This document shows positions 1 through 8,044 of a DNA stretch of 43,431 bases, in pieces; position 1 is the first letter of the stretch; the number at the start of each line of letters is the position of its first letter. The translations under genes were made by a program, and so were the position numbers. The stretch comes from Kiritimatiellia bacterium (lineage in GTDB: Bacteria; Verrucomicrobiota; Kiritimatiellia; CAIQIC01; JAGNIJ01): the NCBI GenBank assembly GCA_018001225.1, contig JAGNIJ010000041.1, forward strand, positions 1 to 43,431. The letters run 5' to 3'. Under the pieces are notes generated by a model, which had not been told where the DNA came from, did not search any database, and worked only from the letters and a program-made list of their open reading frames with translations.

Positions 1-2
1 TT

Positions 3-104
3 CTTTCGGAACTGCAGGCGGCGTCGGCACCCGAGTTACGGCACGACTCGTCCACGAACGGATTGAGCCAGAGATTCCGGGCCCGTCGCGCGGCGGGGCT
101 CTAG
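3..104 (+). CDS. Possible C-terminal tail of an upstream gene (partial)
   Basis: Reading frame 3 is open from the window edge to a TAG at 102-104 and encodes about 33 residues with mostly G or C in third codon positions, as in neighbouring real genes. It ends 12 bases before the start of the next gene. Nothing in the peptide is recognisable. It could equally be non-coding leader DNA, since frame 2 is also open through this stretch. Confidence 0.2.
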   Translation, partial: LSELQAASAPELRHDSSTNGLSQRFRARRAAGL

Positions 105-116
105 GACTCGGATCTC

Positions 117-2792
117 ATGGCGGGCGAACCGAACAACGGCGGGACGGGCAGAACGGAAGCGTACCGCTATCGACTGCCGCTCGGTTCCACCCTGGCGCAT
201 TTCCGCATCTTGCGCCCGCTGGGCGTCGGCGAATTCGGCGAGGTCTACCTGGCCGAGGACGTCGAAACCCGGAAACGGAGCGCCCTCCGGATCATCCCGG
301 AGGAAATCGCGGGGTTGCCTCAAACCGCGGCGGCGCTGCGGGAGCTCGTGAGCTTGAGCGAAAAGCTCGATCACCCGAACATCCGGCTGATCCGCGAAAT
401 GGGGACGGACCAGGGGCTGATGTACCTGGCCATGGATTTCATCGAGGGGCCGCGCGGCGAACCCCGGGCGCTGCGGGACGAAATACGGGACGGCGGGGGC
501 CGGATCCGGGACGAGCGGAAGGTGAGGCACGTGGCCCTCCAGATCTGCGCGGCACTGGAGCACGCGCACCGGTCGGGTGTCGTGCACGGCTACCTGCATC
601 CCGCCGACATCCTCATCGGGTCTCTCGATGCCCAGCGAACCGTACACCGGCGGCTGGGCTCGGCCGCGGAGGCGGCATCCGACCTGGATGCGCTGGAAGT
701 GCACGTCTCCGATTTCGGCATCATGCCGCTTCGCGAGGTGCTGCCCGTCGCCCTGAAGAGCGACGCCTACACCAGCCCCGAGGAAAAGGCCGGCCAGGTC
801 ACCCCGCAGACCGATTTCTATGCCTTCGGCGTGATCCTTTACCAGATGCTCACGGGCGGGCGCCCGGGCGCGACGTTTGTGCCGCCCTCGCGCTACGGGG
901 TGTCCAAGGTCTGGGACCCGATCACGGAACGATGCCTGGAGCCGGACCCGGCGGACCGGTATCCCGATGCCGTGGCGCTGCGGCGCGACGTGGAGAAAGC
1001 CGTCACGAACCTCGGGTTGCGCCGGATGCTGATCGCCCTGGTCCTGCTGGCGCTGGCCGGCGTGGCGGCGTGGCAGGGGTACCGGGTCTGGCAGAAGGTG
1101 CAGGCCGCGATCGAGCGGCGCGCCGAGGAGCGGCGCCTGGCGGCGGAGCGGCAGGCGGAGGCCGAGTCGCTGCTCGCGCAGGCCCGCGACCTGTTCTCGT
1201 TGCGCAAGATCGCGCAAGCCGACGTGCTCACGCGGCGCGCGCTGGACCTGGTTCCCGGCCTGCCGGAGGCGCTGGCCCTGCAGAAGGAGCTGGAGCGGGC
1301 GGGGGACATGGCCCAGGCGGAACTGGCCCGCGTGGACGGGGCCGCCAGGTTGGAGCGGCTGCGCAGCGAGGGGACCGAGCCGGCCGAAAAGCAGGCCCTC
1401 GAAAAGGCCCTGGCGGTCTTCGCCCGCGCGGAGGCGCTGTTGGCGGCCCCGGATTACGCGGCGGCCAAGGAGGCGTTCCGGGAGGCCGTGGCCGAGTGCG
1501 ATCACGGGCTTCAACTTGTGGAGAACCGCCAGGCGGCCCTGAAGAGCAGGAAACGGGCGGAACAGGCGCGCTGGAATGCGAAGCGCCATAGCGCCGAACG
1601 GGATGCGCCCGAGTTATGGGCCAACGCGGAGGATCGCTTCAGCGCCGCGGCCCGGTCGATGGAATCCGGCGTCTTCCTGGACGCCGTCAAGGACTGGTCG
1701 GCCGCCATCCAGGTGTACGGGCAGGCCGAGCAGATCGGGCTGGCGGCACTGCGCGTCCGCGCCGAGGAAGCCCGCTCGGTGCAGGCCCAGGAGGAGGAGC
1801 GGCAGATGCGCCTGCGCTGGCCGGGCCTGCCGGACGGGTACCGCGTAATCGGGCAGGAGACCGATGCCGCCAGCGGCCTGCCGAAGATCATCGAGCACAA
1901 GAAGACCGGGTATCGCCTGCTGCTGATCCCGGCCGGCCCGTTCTCGCTCGGCAGTCCCGCGGGGGTGGGCGCGGCGGAGGAGCATCCCGCCCGCCGGATC
2001 GAGCTGGGCGATTACTGGATCGGCGAGTCGGAGGTGACCGTGGAGCAGTACACGGGTTTCCTCGTGGAAAACGGCAACCAGACCGAAGCCGGCGTGACGT
2101 GGGTGAACATGGGGCCGGCGATCAAGTTAAGCATGGTGGACGGGCAATTCATGCCGGATCCCGGCTTCGAGGAGCATCCCGTGGTCGAGGTCTCGTGGTA
2201 TGGGGCCCGCGCGTTCGCGGAATGGATCGGCGGCGATCTGCCGACCGAGGCGCAGTGGGAGAAGGCCGCCGAAGGAGGGCGGGAAACCCTGTGGCCGTGG
2301 GGCGATACATGGGACTGGACCCGGGCCAACACGGCCGAGCGGCTGGGCGGGCGCGCCGAGTTCAAAAGCTTCGAGGAATGGCTGGCTTGGTGGGAGCCCT
2401 ACCAGCGCGATATCCTGGCGAAACGGAAGGGCGCCTACGCGGAGACCACGCGCCCCGTTCGGCGCTTCGAGCCCAATGGCTACGGCCTCTTCGATATGGC
2501 CGGCAATGTCCTCGAGTGGTGCCTGGACTACTACCTGCCGGACGCCTACCGGAACCTGCAGGACGGGCAGCAGGATCCGCCGCCCGTGCCGCAGGGCTCG
2601 CCGGAAAAAGTGACATACTGGCGGGGCGGCGAGAAGTTCGAGGAGACGGCGGAGTGCCGCGTGGTGCGGGGGGGGAGTTGGGGGTACATGGGGCAATACG
2701 CGCGCTGCGCCTTCCGGTTCAAGGCCTTGTCCACCGGACGTTATTCGGACGGCGGGTTCCGGGTGGTCGTCCGGCTCCGGACCGCGCCCTGA
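117..2792 (+). CDS. Membrane pseudokinase fused to an FGE-sulfatase-type domain
   Basis: An 891-residue protein in four parts: a Ser/Thr kinase-like domain (about 25-295), one transmembrane helix (about 303-320), a charged Ala/Glu/Arg-rich helical or coiled-coil stretch (about 325-590), and a formylglycine-generating-enzyme-like (SUMF1, C-type-lectin fold) domain (about 597-889, with LPTEAQWEKAA, GNVLEW, VRGGSW and GGFRVV motifs). The glycine loop (LGVGEFGEV, 35-43) and DFG (199-201) are kept. The VAIK lysine is Arg58, the HRD motif reads HGY (157-159, so the catalytic Asp is Tyr), and the metal-binding Asn is Asp164. It is therefore probably a catalytically dead pseudokinase. The FGE part has one Cys where the enzyme has a redox pair, so it is probably a binding domain. 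Fusions of an active kinase with an FGE domain are known in PVC bacteria and myxobacteria; the role here is unknown. No good Shine-Dalgarno site precedes the ATG. Confidence 0.85.
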   Translation: MAGEPNNGGTGRTEAYRYRLPLGSTLAHFRILRPLGVGEFGEVYLAEDVETRKRSALRIIPEEIAGLPQTAAALRELVSLSEKLDHPNIRLIREMGTDQGLMYLAMDFIEGPRGEPRALRDEIRDGGGRIRDERKVRHVALQICAALEHAHRSGVVHGYLHPADILIGSLDAQRTVHRRLGSAAEAASDLDALEVHVSDFGIMPLREVLPVALKSDAYTSPEEKAGQVTPQTDFYAFGVILYQMLTGGRPGATFVPPSRYGVSKVWDPITERCLEPDPADRYPDAVALRRDVEKAVTNLGLRRMLIALVLLALAGVAAWQGYRVWQKVQAAIERRAEERRLAAERQAEAESLLAQARDLFSLRKIAQADVLTRRALDLVPGLPEALALQKELERAGDMAQAELARVDGAARLERLRSEGTEPAEKQALEKALAVFARAEALLAAPDYAAAKEAFREAVAECDHGLQLVENRQAALKSRKRAEQARWNAKRHSAERDAPELWANAEDRFSAAARSMESGVFLDAVKDWSAAIQVYGQAEQIGLAALRVRAEEARSVQAQEEERQMRLRWPGLPDGYRVIGQETDAASGLPKIIEHKKTGYRLLLIPAGPFSLGSPAGVGAAEEHPARRIELGDYWIGESEVTVEQYTGFLVENGNQTEAGVTWVNMGPAIKLSMVDGQFMPDPGFEEHPVVEVSWYGARAFAEWIGGDLPTEAQWEKAAEGGRETLWPWGDTWDWTRANTAERLGGRAEFKSFEEWLAWWEPYQRDILAKRKGAYAETTRPVRRFEPNGYGLFDMAGNVLEWCLDYYLPDAYRNLQDGQQDPPPVPQGSPEKVTYWRGGEKFEETAECRVVRGGSWGYMGQYARCAFRFKALSTGRYSDGGFRVVVRLRTAP

Positions 2793-2819
2793 ACCGCTTT
2801 TCGCGCGGACGCTTTAGGC

Positions 2820-2848
2820 TTGTCAAGAATCCGGGCACCCCCTATAGT
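2820..2848 (+). promoter_or_regulatory. Sigma70-type promoter of rpmB
   Basis: A -35 box TTGTCA (2820-2825) and -10 box TATAGT (2843-2848) are separated by exactly 17 bp. They lie 33 bp upstream of the rpmB start, just after the preceding gene ends. The strong match and position make this one of the clearest promoters in the window. Confidence 0.75.
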
Positions 2849-2881
2849 GCGCGGCCTTGGAAGGTTTGGAAGGAGTCGATT

Positions 2882-3109
2882 ATGGCGATGGCTTGCGAAA
2901 TATGCGGGAAGGGCATCCGGACGGGAAACCGGATCGTGCGGCATGGATTGTCCAAGAAGAAGGGCGGCATCGGCCTGCATACCACGGCCGTCACGGGCCG
3001 GCGGTTCCTGCCGAACCTCCAGCGGCTGCGCGTCCGCGAAAACGGCGGCGTCAAGACCCGCCGTGTCTGCACCTCGTGCATCAAGGCCGGCCGGATCGTC
3101 AAGGCCTGA
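2882..3109 (+). CDS. rpmB: 50S ribosomal protein L28
   Basis: A 75-residue protein with the L28 signature: an N-terminal CEICGKG, the central GRRFLPNLQ-type stretch and a C-terminal CTSCIKAG. The two CxxC pairs mark the zinc-binding (C+) form of L28. It is part of the large ribosomal subunit. The ATG at 2882 was chosen because a strong GGAAGGAG site ends 6 bases upstream; a second in-frame ATG two codons later is less well spaced. It is a single-gene unit, with its own promoter upstream and a strong hairpin terminator 20 bp downstream. Confidence 0.96.
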   Translation: MAMACEICGKGIRTGNRIVRHGLSKKKGGIGLHTTAVTGRRFLPNLQRLRVRENGGVKTRRVCTSCIKAGRIVKA

Positions 3110-3129
3110 CCTGTCCCCAGGGAAACAGG

Positions 3130-3164
3130 AGCCCGACCCGGCGCGGTCGGGCTTTTGCTTTTTT
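3130..3164 (+). terminator. Rho-independent terminator after rpmB
   Basis: A perfect 9-bp stem AGCCCGACC/GGTCGGGCT (3130-3138 and 3145-3153) with a 6-base loop is followed by a T-rich run TTTTGCTTTTTT. It separates rpmB from gltA. Confidence 0.92.
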
Positions 3165-3172
3165 CGGCGGGC

Positions 3173-3200
3173 TTGCAATCAGCGACGGAGTCGGCAGAAT
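3173..3200 (+). promoter_or_regulatory. Possible promoter of gltA
   Basis: TTGCAA (3173-3178) and CAGAAT (3195-3200) are spaced 16 bp apart, between the rpmB terminator and the gltA start. The terminator implies gltA needs its own promoter. The -10 match is only four of six. Confidence 0.35.
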
Positions 3201-3229
3201 GAACTGAACCGAGAACGCGGGAGGACGGC

Positions 3230-4528
3230 ATGAGCGCAGAAACGGGACAGAGCAAAGCACAGTTGACCCACGACGGGCGGACCGTGGAACTGCCGGTCTT
3301 GTCCGATAACCTCGGCCAGCGCGCCATCGACATCCGAAACCTGCGGAAGGACACCGGCCTGACGTCCTACGACCCGGGATTCGCCAACACCGTGAGCTGC
3401 CGCAGCGGCGTGAGCTACGTGGACGGCGAGGCCGGCCGCCTGGTCTACCGCGGCTACTCCGTCGAGGACCTGGCCGAGAACTGCACCTTCATCGAAGTCG
3501 CCTACCTGCTGATCCACGACCGGTTGCCGACCCGGCCGCAGCTCGAGCAGTTCAGCGTCCTCATGAACCGACACTCGATGATCCACGAGGACATGATCAC
3601 CTTTTTCGAGAAGTATCCCGAGCACGCCCATCCCATGGCCGTGCTCTCGGCCATGGTGGTCTCGCTCTCCAGCTTCTACCCGGAACTGGAGGAGACGGAA
3701 GCCGAGGAACTGGACATCACGGCGACCCGCCTGCTCTCCAAGCTGCGTACCATCGCCGCGTTCTCCTACAAGAAATCCATCGGCGAGCCGTTCGTCTACC
3801 CCAGCTACAAGTTGAGCTACTGCGCCAACTTCCTGAACATGATGTTCTCTTCGCCCGTCCGCGACTACCCCATGGACCCCATGCTGGTCCGGGTCATGAA
3901 CCAGATGCTGATCCTGCACGCGGACCACGACCAGAACTGCAGCACCTCCACCGTCCGCCTCGTCGGCAGCGCGCGGGTCAATCTCTACGCCTGCATCTCC
4001 GCCGGCATCTGCGCCCTCTGGGGCCCGCTCCACGGCGGCGCCAACCAGGAGGTGATCGAGATGCTCGAGCGGATCCGCCTGCAGGGCGGCAACGTGGACG
4101 CGGTGATCGAGCAGGCCAAGGACAAGTCGAAGGGCTTCCGGTTGAGCGGATTCGGGCACCGGATCTACAAGACCTACGATCCGCGCGCCCGCATTGCCAA
4201 GCGCATGTGCAAGGAGGTGCTCGACAAGCTGGGCGTCCAGGACCCGTTGCTCGACATCGCCATGCGGCTGGAGGAGAAGGCGCTCGCCGACTCGTTCTTC
4301 ATCGAGCGCAAGCTCTACCCGAACGTGGATTTCTACACGGGCATCATCTACCGCGCCATGGGCTTCCCGACGGACATGTACACCGTGCTCTTCGCCCTCG
4401 GCCGGTTGCCGGGCTGGATCAGCCAGTGGCTGGAGATGACACGGGACCCGGAACAGAAGATCTGGCGGCCCCGCCAGCTTTACACGGGCCAGAACAACCT
4501 GCCCTTCGTGCCCATCGACAAGCGGTAG
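3230..4528 (+). CDS. gltA: Citrate synthase
   Basis: A 432-residue citrate synthase, condensing acetyl-CoA and oxaloacetate to citrate in the cytoplasmic TCA cycle. The active-site blocks are present: the LHADHDQNCSTSTVR region, GPLHGGANQEV with its catalytic His, and GFGHRIYKTYDPRA with its catalytic His. The N-terminal GVSYVDGEAGRLVYRGYSVEDLAE block is also typical. The length fits the hexameric type II bacterial enzymes. A GGGAGGA ribosome site precedes the ATG. A TPR gene follows after 14 bp and is probably co-transcribed. A dedicated citrate synthase together with the alternative oxidase further on is consistent with a respiring organism, though it does not prove it. Confidence 0.96.
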   Translation: MSAETGQSKAQLTHDGRTVELPVLSDNLGQRAIDIRNLRKDTGLTSYDPGFANTVSCRSGVSYVDGEAGRLVYRGYSVEDLAENCTFIEVAYLLIHDRLPTRPQLEQFSVLMNRHSMIHEDMITFFEKYPEHAHPMAVLSAMVVSLSSFYPELEETEAEELDITATRLLSKLRTIAAFSYKKSIGEPFVYPSYKLSYCANFLNMMFSSPVRDYPMDPMLVRVMNQMLILHADHDQNCSTSTVRLVGSARVNLYACISAGICALWGPLHGGANQEVIEMLERIRLQGGNVDAVIEQAKDKSKGFRLSGFGHRIYKTYDPRARIAKRMCKEVLDKLGVQDPLLDIAMRLEEKALADSFFIERKLYPNVDFYTGIIYRAMGFPTDMYTVLFALGRLPGWISQWLEMTRDPEQKIWRPRQLYTGQNNLPFVPIDKR

Positions 4529-4542
4529 CCCCGGGAGCGACC

Positions 4543-4950
4543 ATGGACCAGCCCGCCCCCCGCAAGCCGCGCCGGCACGAGAAGGTGGAGATCGCCTTCC
4601 TCGAGGCCGTCCACAAGCGGTGCGGGCACAACCGCCACGTCTGGGAGGCCCTCGGCGACCTGTACACCCGGACCGGCCGGTTCGAGGAAGGCCTGGCGAT
4701 GGATCTCCGCATGGCCGGCGTGTATCCCGCCGATCCGATGGTCCTCTACAACCTCGCCTGCAGCTACGCGCTGACCGCCCGCCCCGACGAGGCCCTGCTG
4801 ACCCTGGAGCGCGCCGTGCGCGCCGGGTACCACGACGCCGACTGGATGGGCCGCGACCGGGATCTGAAATCGCTGCACGCCGATCCCCGCTTCCGCGCCC
4901 TGCTGCGGAAGGTGCGCGCCGGCCGGGGCGCGGCCGCGGACGGGCCCTAA
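4543..4950 (+). CDS. Small TPR-repeat protein
   Basis: A 135-residue soluble protein with at least two tetratricopeptide repeats, seen in VWEALGDLYTRTGRFEEGLAMD and in the ALTARPDEALLTLERAV helix pair, followed by a LHADPRFRALL motif common at the end of TPR arrays. It is a likely protein-protein interaction module. It starts 14 bp after gltA with a GGGAGCG site upstream, so an operon with gltA is likely. No link to citrate synthase function is known from the sequence. Confidence 0.8.
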   Translation: MDQPAPRKPRRHEKVEIAFLEAVHKRCGHNRHVWEALGDLYTRTGRFEEGLAMDLRMAGVYPADPMVLYNLACSYALTARPDEALLTLERAVRAGYHDADWMGRDRDLKSLHADPRFRALLRKVRAGRGAAADGP

Positions 4951-4954
4951 CGGG

Positions 4955-5004
4955 TTTTCCAATGGTTGGAAAAACCGGCCGCCTTTTGTCCAATCCCTGG
5001 AAAC
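4955..5004. promoter_or_regulatory. Two AT-rich dyads upstream of the tkt promoter
   Basis: TTTTCCAA-TGG-TTGGAAAA (4955-4973, centre 4964) and TCCA-ATCCC-TGGA (4989-5001, centre 4995) share TCCAA-type half-sites. Their centres are 31 bp apart, three helical turns, and both lie just upstream of the tkt -35 box. They could be operator or activator sites. The first could instead act as a weak terminator for the TPR gene, but no T-run follows it. Confidence 0.4.
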
Positions 5005-5014
5005 GGGGAGTTTC

Positions 5015-5043
5015 TTGCGCCGGCCGCCTTCCGCGCTTATAGT
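5015..5043 (+). promoter_or_regulatory. Sigma70-type promoter of tkt
   Basis: TTGCGC (5015-5020), a 17-bp spacer and TATAGT (5038-5043), ending 29 bp before the tkt ATG. The -10 box is identical to that of rpmB and of the oxidase gene. Confidence 0.65.
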
Positions 5044-5072
5044 GAGCGGGATTCCGGCGCGAAAGGAAAACC

Positions 5073-7061
5073 ATGAACCTGACTCTGGCGGCCAATACCC
5101 TGCGCGGGCTGGCGATGGACGGCGTACAGAAGGCGAATTCCGGCCATCCGGGCATGCCCCTCGGCGCGGCGGACATGGCGGCCGTCCTGTTCCTGAAATT
5201 CCTGAAGCACAATCCCGCGCATCCCGACTGGCCGGACCGCGACCGCTACGTCCAGTCCGCCGGCCACGGCTCCATGCTGCTCTACGGGCTGCTCCACCTA
5301 TCCGGGTACGACGTCACGATGGAGGATCTGCAGAGCTTCCGCCAATGGGACAGCCGCACGCCGGGCCATCCGGAATACGGCCTGACGCCGGGCGTGGAAA
5401 CTACGACCGGCCCGCTCGGGCAGGGCTGCGGCAACGCCGTGGGCATGGCGCTGGCCGAGGCCATGCTCGCCGCGCGGTTCAACCGCGACGGCTTCCCGAT
5501 CGTGGATCACCGGACGTACGTCATCGCCGGCGACGGCGACCTGATGGAGGGCGTCTCCCACGAGGCCTTCTCGCTGGCCGGCCACCTGGGCCTGCACAAG
5601 CTCACCGTGCTCTACGACAGCAACCGCATCACCATCGAGGGCTCCACGGACCTCGCGTACTCCGATGACGTGCGCAAGCGGTTCGAAGGCTATCGTTGGA
5701 ATGTCCTCGAGGCGGACGGACACGATCCCGCGGCGGTCGAAGCGGCCCTCAACGCCGCCAGGGCGGAAACCCGGCGGCCGACGCTGATCCTCTGCCGGAC
5801 GCACATCGGCAAGGGCAGCCCGAAGTTCCAGGATTCGGCCGAGTGCCACGGCTCGCCGCTCGGCGAGGAGGAGGTCCGCGCGACGAAGAAGGCGCTCGGC
5901 CTGCCCGAGGACAAGCCGTTTTTCATCCCCGACGAGGTTCGCCGCCTCTTCGCCCAGCGGCGCACGGAAGGGGCGGCGCAACAGGTCGCGTGGGAACGGC
6001 TCATGGCCGAGTACGCGAAGGCCCACCCGGCCGAGGCCGCCGAGTTCAAGGCGTTCATCGCGGGCGGGCTGCCGGCGAACTTGGCCTCGCGGTGTCCTTC
6101 CTTCGACCCAGCCAAGCCCATGGCCACCCGCCAGGCCTCGGGGTCCGTGCTGCAGTCGCTGGCGGAAGCCGTGCCGAACCTGGTCGGCGGCTCGGCCGAC
6201 CTCGCGCCGAGCACCAACACTTTTCTCAAGAAATATTCCTCCGTCGGGCCTGAAAGTTTCGAGGGCCGCAACCTGCACTTCGGTATCCGCGAGCACGGGA
6301 TGGGCGCGGTGCTCAACGGCATGGCCCTGCACGGCGGCTGGATCGTCTACGGCGCGACGTTCCTGGTCTTCTCCGACTACATGAAGCCCGCGATCCGCCT
6401 CGCCGCCATGAGCCACCTGCCCGTGATCTTCCTGTTCACCCACGACAGCGTCTTCCTCGGCGAGGACGGCCCCACGCACCAGCCGGTCGAGCAACTGGCC
6501 GCGCTGCGGGCGATCCCGAAGCTCGCGGTGATCCGGCCCGCCGACCCGGCCGAGACCGCGGAGGCCTGGCGCATAGCGCTCGATCGACGGCAGGCCCCGA
6601 CCGCGATCGTCCTGAGCCGGCAGGCTGTGCCGCACCTCGACCGGGCGGCGGCCGTTGGCGGCGTCGAGCAGGGGGCCTACGTTCTCTGGCAAAGCGGCGC
6701 CGGGGAGCCGGACATCATCCTGATCGGCACGGGCTCGGAGACGGCGGTGGCGCTGGACGCGGGCCGGATTCTCGCGGGCGAGGGGAAGCGGGTCCGCGTG
6801 GTCAGTATGCCGTCGTGGGAGCTGTTCGAGCGGCAGCCGGATTCCCTGAAAGAAAGCGTGCTGCCCGCCGCCTGCGCCCGGCGGATCGCCGTCGAGGCCG
6901 GTTCGCCGCAGGGCTGGGATCGCTACGTCGGCCCGGCGGGGCGCGTGATCGGGCTGTCCCGGTACGGCGCTTCGGCCCCGTATAAGACCCTCGCCGAGAA
7001 ATTCGGGTTCACGGCCGCGCAAGTGGCGACCCACGCCCGGGAATTGCTTGGGACGTTGTGA
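5073..7061 (+). CDS. tkt: Transketolase
   Basis: A 662-residue thiamine-diphosphate enzyme that transfers two-carbon units in the non-oxidative pentose phosphate pathway. The N-terminal ThDP-binding region has [15 protein letters not shown] and the GDGDLMEG...SHEA block followed by YDSN. The pyrimidine domain has GIREHGMGA and the [14 protein letters not shown] block, and the C-terminal transketolase domain ends near AEKFGFT. Length and domain order are those of a full bacterial enzyme. A GAAAGGAA site precedes the ATG. It stands alone with its own promoter. Confidence 0.96.
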   Translation: MNLTLAANTLRGLAMDGVQKANSGHPGMPLGAADMAAVLFLKFLKHNPAHPDWPDRDRYVQSAGHGSMLLYGLLHLSGYDVTMEDLQSFRQWDSRTPGHPEYGLTPGVETTTGPLGQGCGNAVGMALAEAMLAARFNRDGFPIVDHRTYVIAGDGDLMEGVSHEAFSLAGHLGLHKLTVLYDSNRITIEGSTDLAYSDDVRKRFEGYRWNVLEADGHDPAAVEAALNAARAETRRPTLILCRTHIGKGSPKFQDSAECHGSPLGEEEVRATKKALGLPEDKPFFIPDEVRRLFAQRRTEGAAQQVAWERLMAEYAKAHPAEAAEFKAFIAGGLPANLASRCPSFDPAKPMATRQASGSVLQSLAEAVPNLVGGSADLAPSTNTFLKKYSSVGPESFEGRNLHFGIREHGMGAVLNGMALHGGWIVYGATFLVFSDYMKPAIRLAAMSHLPVIFLFTHDSVFLGEDGPTHQPVEQLAALRAIPKLAVIRPADPAETAEAWRIALDRRQAPTAIVLSRQAVPHLDRAAAVGGVEQGAYVLWQSGAGEPDIILIGTGSETAVALDAGRILAGEGKRVRVVSMPSWELFERQPDSLKESVLPAACARRIAVEAGSPQGWDRYVGPAGRVIGLSRYGASAPYKTLAEKFGFTAAQVATHARELLGTL

Positions 7062-7077
7062 GGTGTTCCACCCAGCC

Positions 7078-7137
7078 TTGGAGGGCGGCCGGTCCAGGCC
7101 GCCACAACGCCGGCGACGGGGGCCCGTCGCCCTCCAA
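7078..7137. repeat. Branched palindromic intergenic repeat (outer stem with two hairpins)
   Basis: The outer arms TTGGAGGGCG (7078-7087) and CGCCCTCCAA (7128-7137) are perfectly complementary. They enclose hairpins GGCGGCC/GGCCGCC (7084-7103) and GGCGACGGG/CCCGTCGCC (7112-7131), giving a potential three-way junction. It lies between tkt and the PHP gene and may act as a terminator or RNA-stability element, or be a mobile repeat. Confidence 0.7.
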
Positions 7138-7158
7138 ACGTAAAGGAGACTGGAGAAA

Positions 7159-7998
7159 ATGATAGATCTTCATTCGCACACCATCTTTTCCGACGGCTCG
7201 CTGACCCCAGAAGAACTCGTCGACCAGGCCTGCGCCGCGGGGCTGACGGCCGTGGCCCTGACGGACCACGACACCACGGCCGGGTTGCCGCGTTTCCTGA
7301 AGGCCGCCGAGGGGCGGCCGGTGCGGGCTATACCCGGCGTGGAAATCAGCGCTGACTTTTCGCCGGGCACGATGCACATGCTGGGCTATTTCATCCGGCC
7401 GGACGACGCCGTTCTCGAGGAGCGGCTCGCCTGGATCCGCGAGGGCCGCGACAAGCGCAACGCCGAGATCCTGGCCAAGCTCAACGCCCTGGGCTTCGGC
7501 ATCGAGTGGAACGACGTGGCGAAGCACGCCGGCGCGGACGTCGTGGGGCGGCCGCACTTCGCCCAGGTGCTGCTCGAGCGCGGCATCGTGAAGACGAAGG
7601 ACGAGGCGTTCGATCAATACCTGGGGAAGGGCAGGGCGGCCTACGCCGAGCGCCGCCGGTTCTCCACCGAGGATTCCATCGCGCTGATCCGCGCCGCGGG
7701 CGGCGTGGCCGTGCTCGCGCATCCCTTTACGCTGGGCCTGGACGATGCCCGGCTTCGCGAACTGGTCCAGCGGCTGGCCGGACAGGGGTTGGGCGGGCTC
7801 GAGGTCTACTACTCCGAGCATTCCGCCAACCTCCAGCAGGCCTACATGAAATTGGCGCAGGACTTCGGCCTGGTGGCCACGGGCGGCAGCGACTTCCACG
7901 GCGCGCTGGCGCCGGACATCAAGCTGGGCAGCGGGTTCGGGGGCCTGCGCGTGCCGGACGAGGTCGTGGAAAAGCTCGAAGCACGCCGGCCGTTGTAG
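7159..7998 (+). CDS. PHP-domain metal-dependent phosphoesterase (TrpH/RNase AM type)
   Basis: A 279-residue PHP (polymerase and histidinol phosphatase) protein. The metal-binding motifs are in the expected order: DLHSHTIFSDG at the N-terminus, LTDHDT, GVEISADF, then RPHFAQ, LAHPF and GGSDFHG near the C-terminus. The family includes E. coli YciV/RNase AM, which removes 5' nucleotides from short RNAs and hydrolyses 3',5'-bisphosphonucleotides. That activity is inferred by family. A good AAAGGAG site sits upstream of the ATG. Its TAG stop (7996-7998) lies inside a palindromic repeat. Confidence 0.85.
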   Translation: MIDLHSHTIFSDGSLTPEELVDQACAAGLTAVALTDHDTTAGLPRFLKAAEGRPVRAIPGVEISADFSPGTMHMLGYFIRPDDAVLEERLAWIREGRDKRNAEILAKLNALGFGIEWNDVAKHAGADVVGRPHFAQVLLERGIVKTKDEAFDQYLGKGRAAYAERRRFSTEDSIALIRAAGGVAVLAHPFTLGLDDARLRELVQRLAGQGLGGLEVYYSEHSANLQQAYMKLAQDFGLVATGGSDFHGALAPDIKLGSGFGGLRVPDEVVEKLEARRPL

Positions 7999-8044
7999 CG
8001 GCGCGTCTGCGACGCGCCGGGCGGCTCGCAGAGCCGCCGCTACA
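7994..8044. repeat. Branched palindromic repeat containing both convergent stop codons
   Basis: The arms TGTAGCGGCG (7994-8003) and CGCCGCTACA (8035-8044) enclose hairpins GCGCGTC-tgc-GACGCGC (8001-8017) and GCGGCTC-gca-GAGCCGC (8021-8037). The TAG stops of the plus-strand PHP gene (7996-7998) and the minus-strand transporter gene (8040-8042) both fall in the outer stem. It probably also acts as a bidirectional terminator. Confidence 0.8.

Noticed and set aside
36..1589. 517-codon minus-strand open frame opposite the pseudokinase
   Set aside because: Arg/Gly/Leu/Gln-biased shadow without motifs, opposite a well-supported gene.
1616..2881. Long in-frame 5' extension of rpmB through the FGE domain in another frame
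   Set aside because: L28 is a 75-residue protein with its own promoter and ribosome site. The upstream frame is a shadow of the FGE domain.
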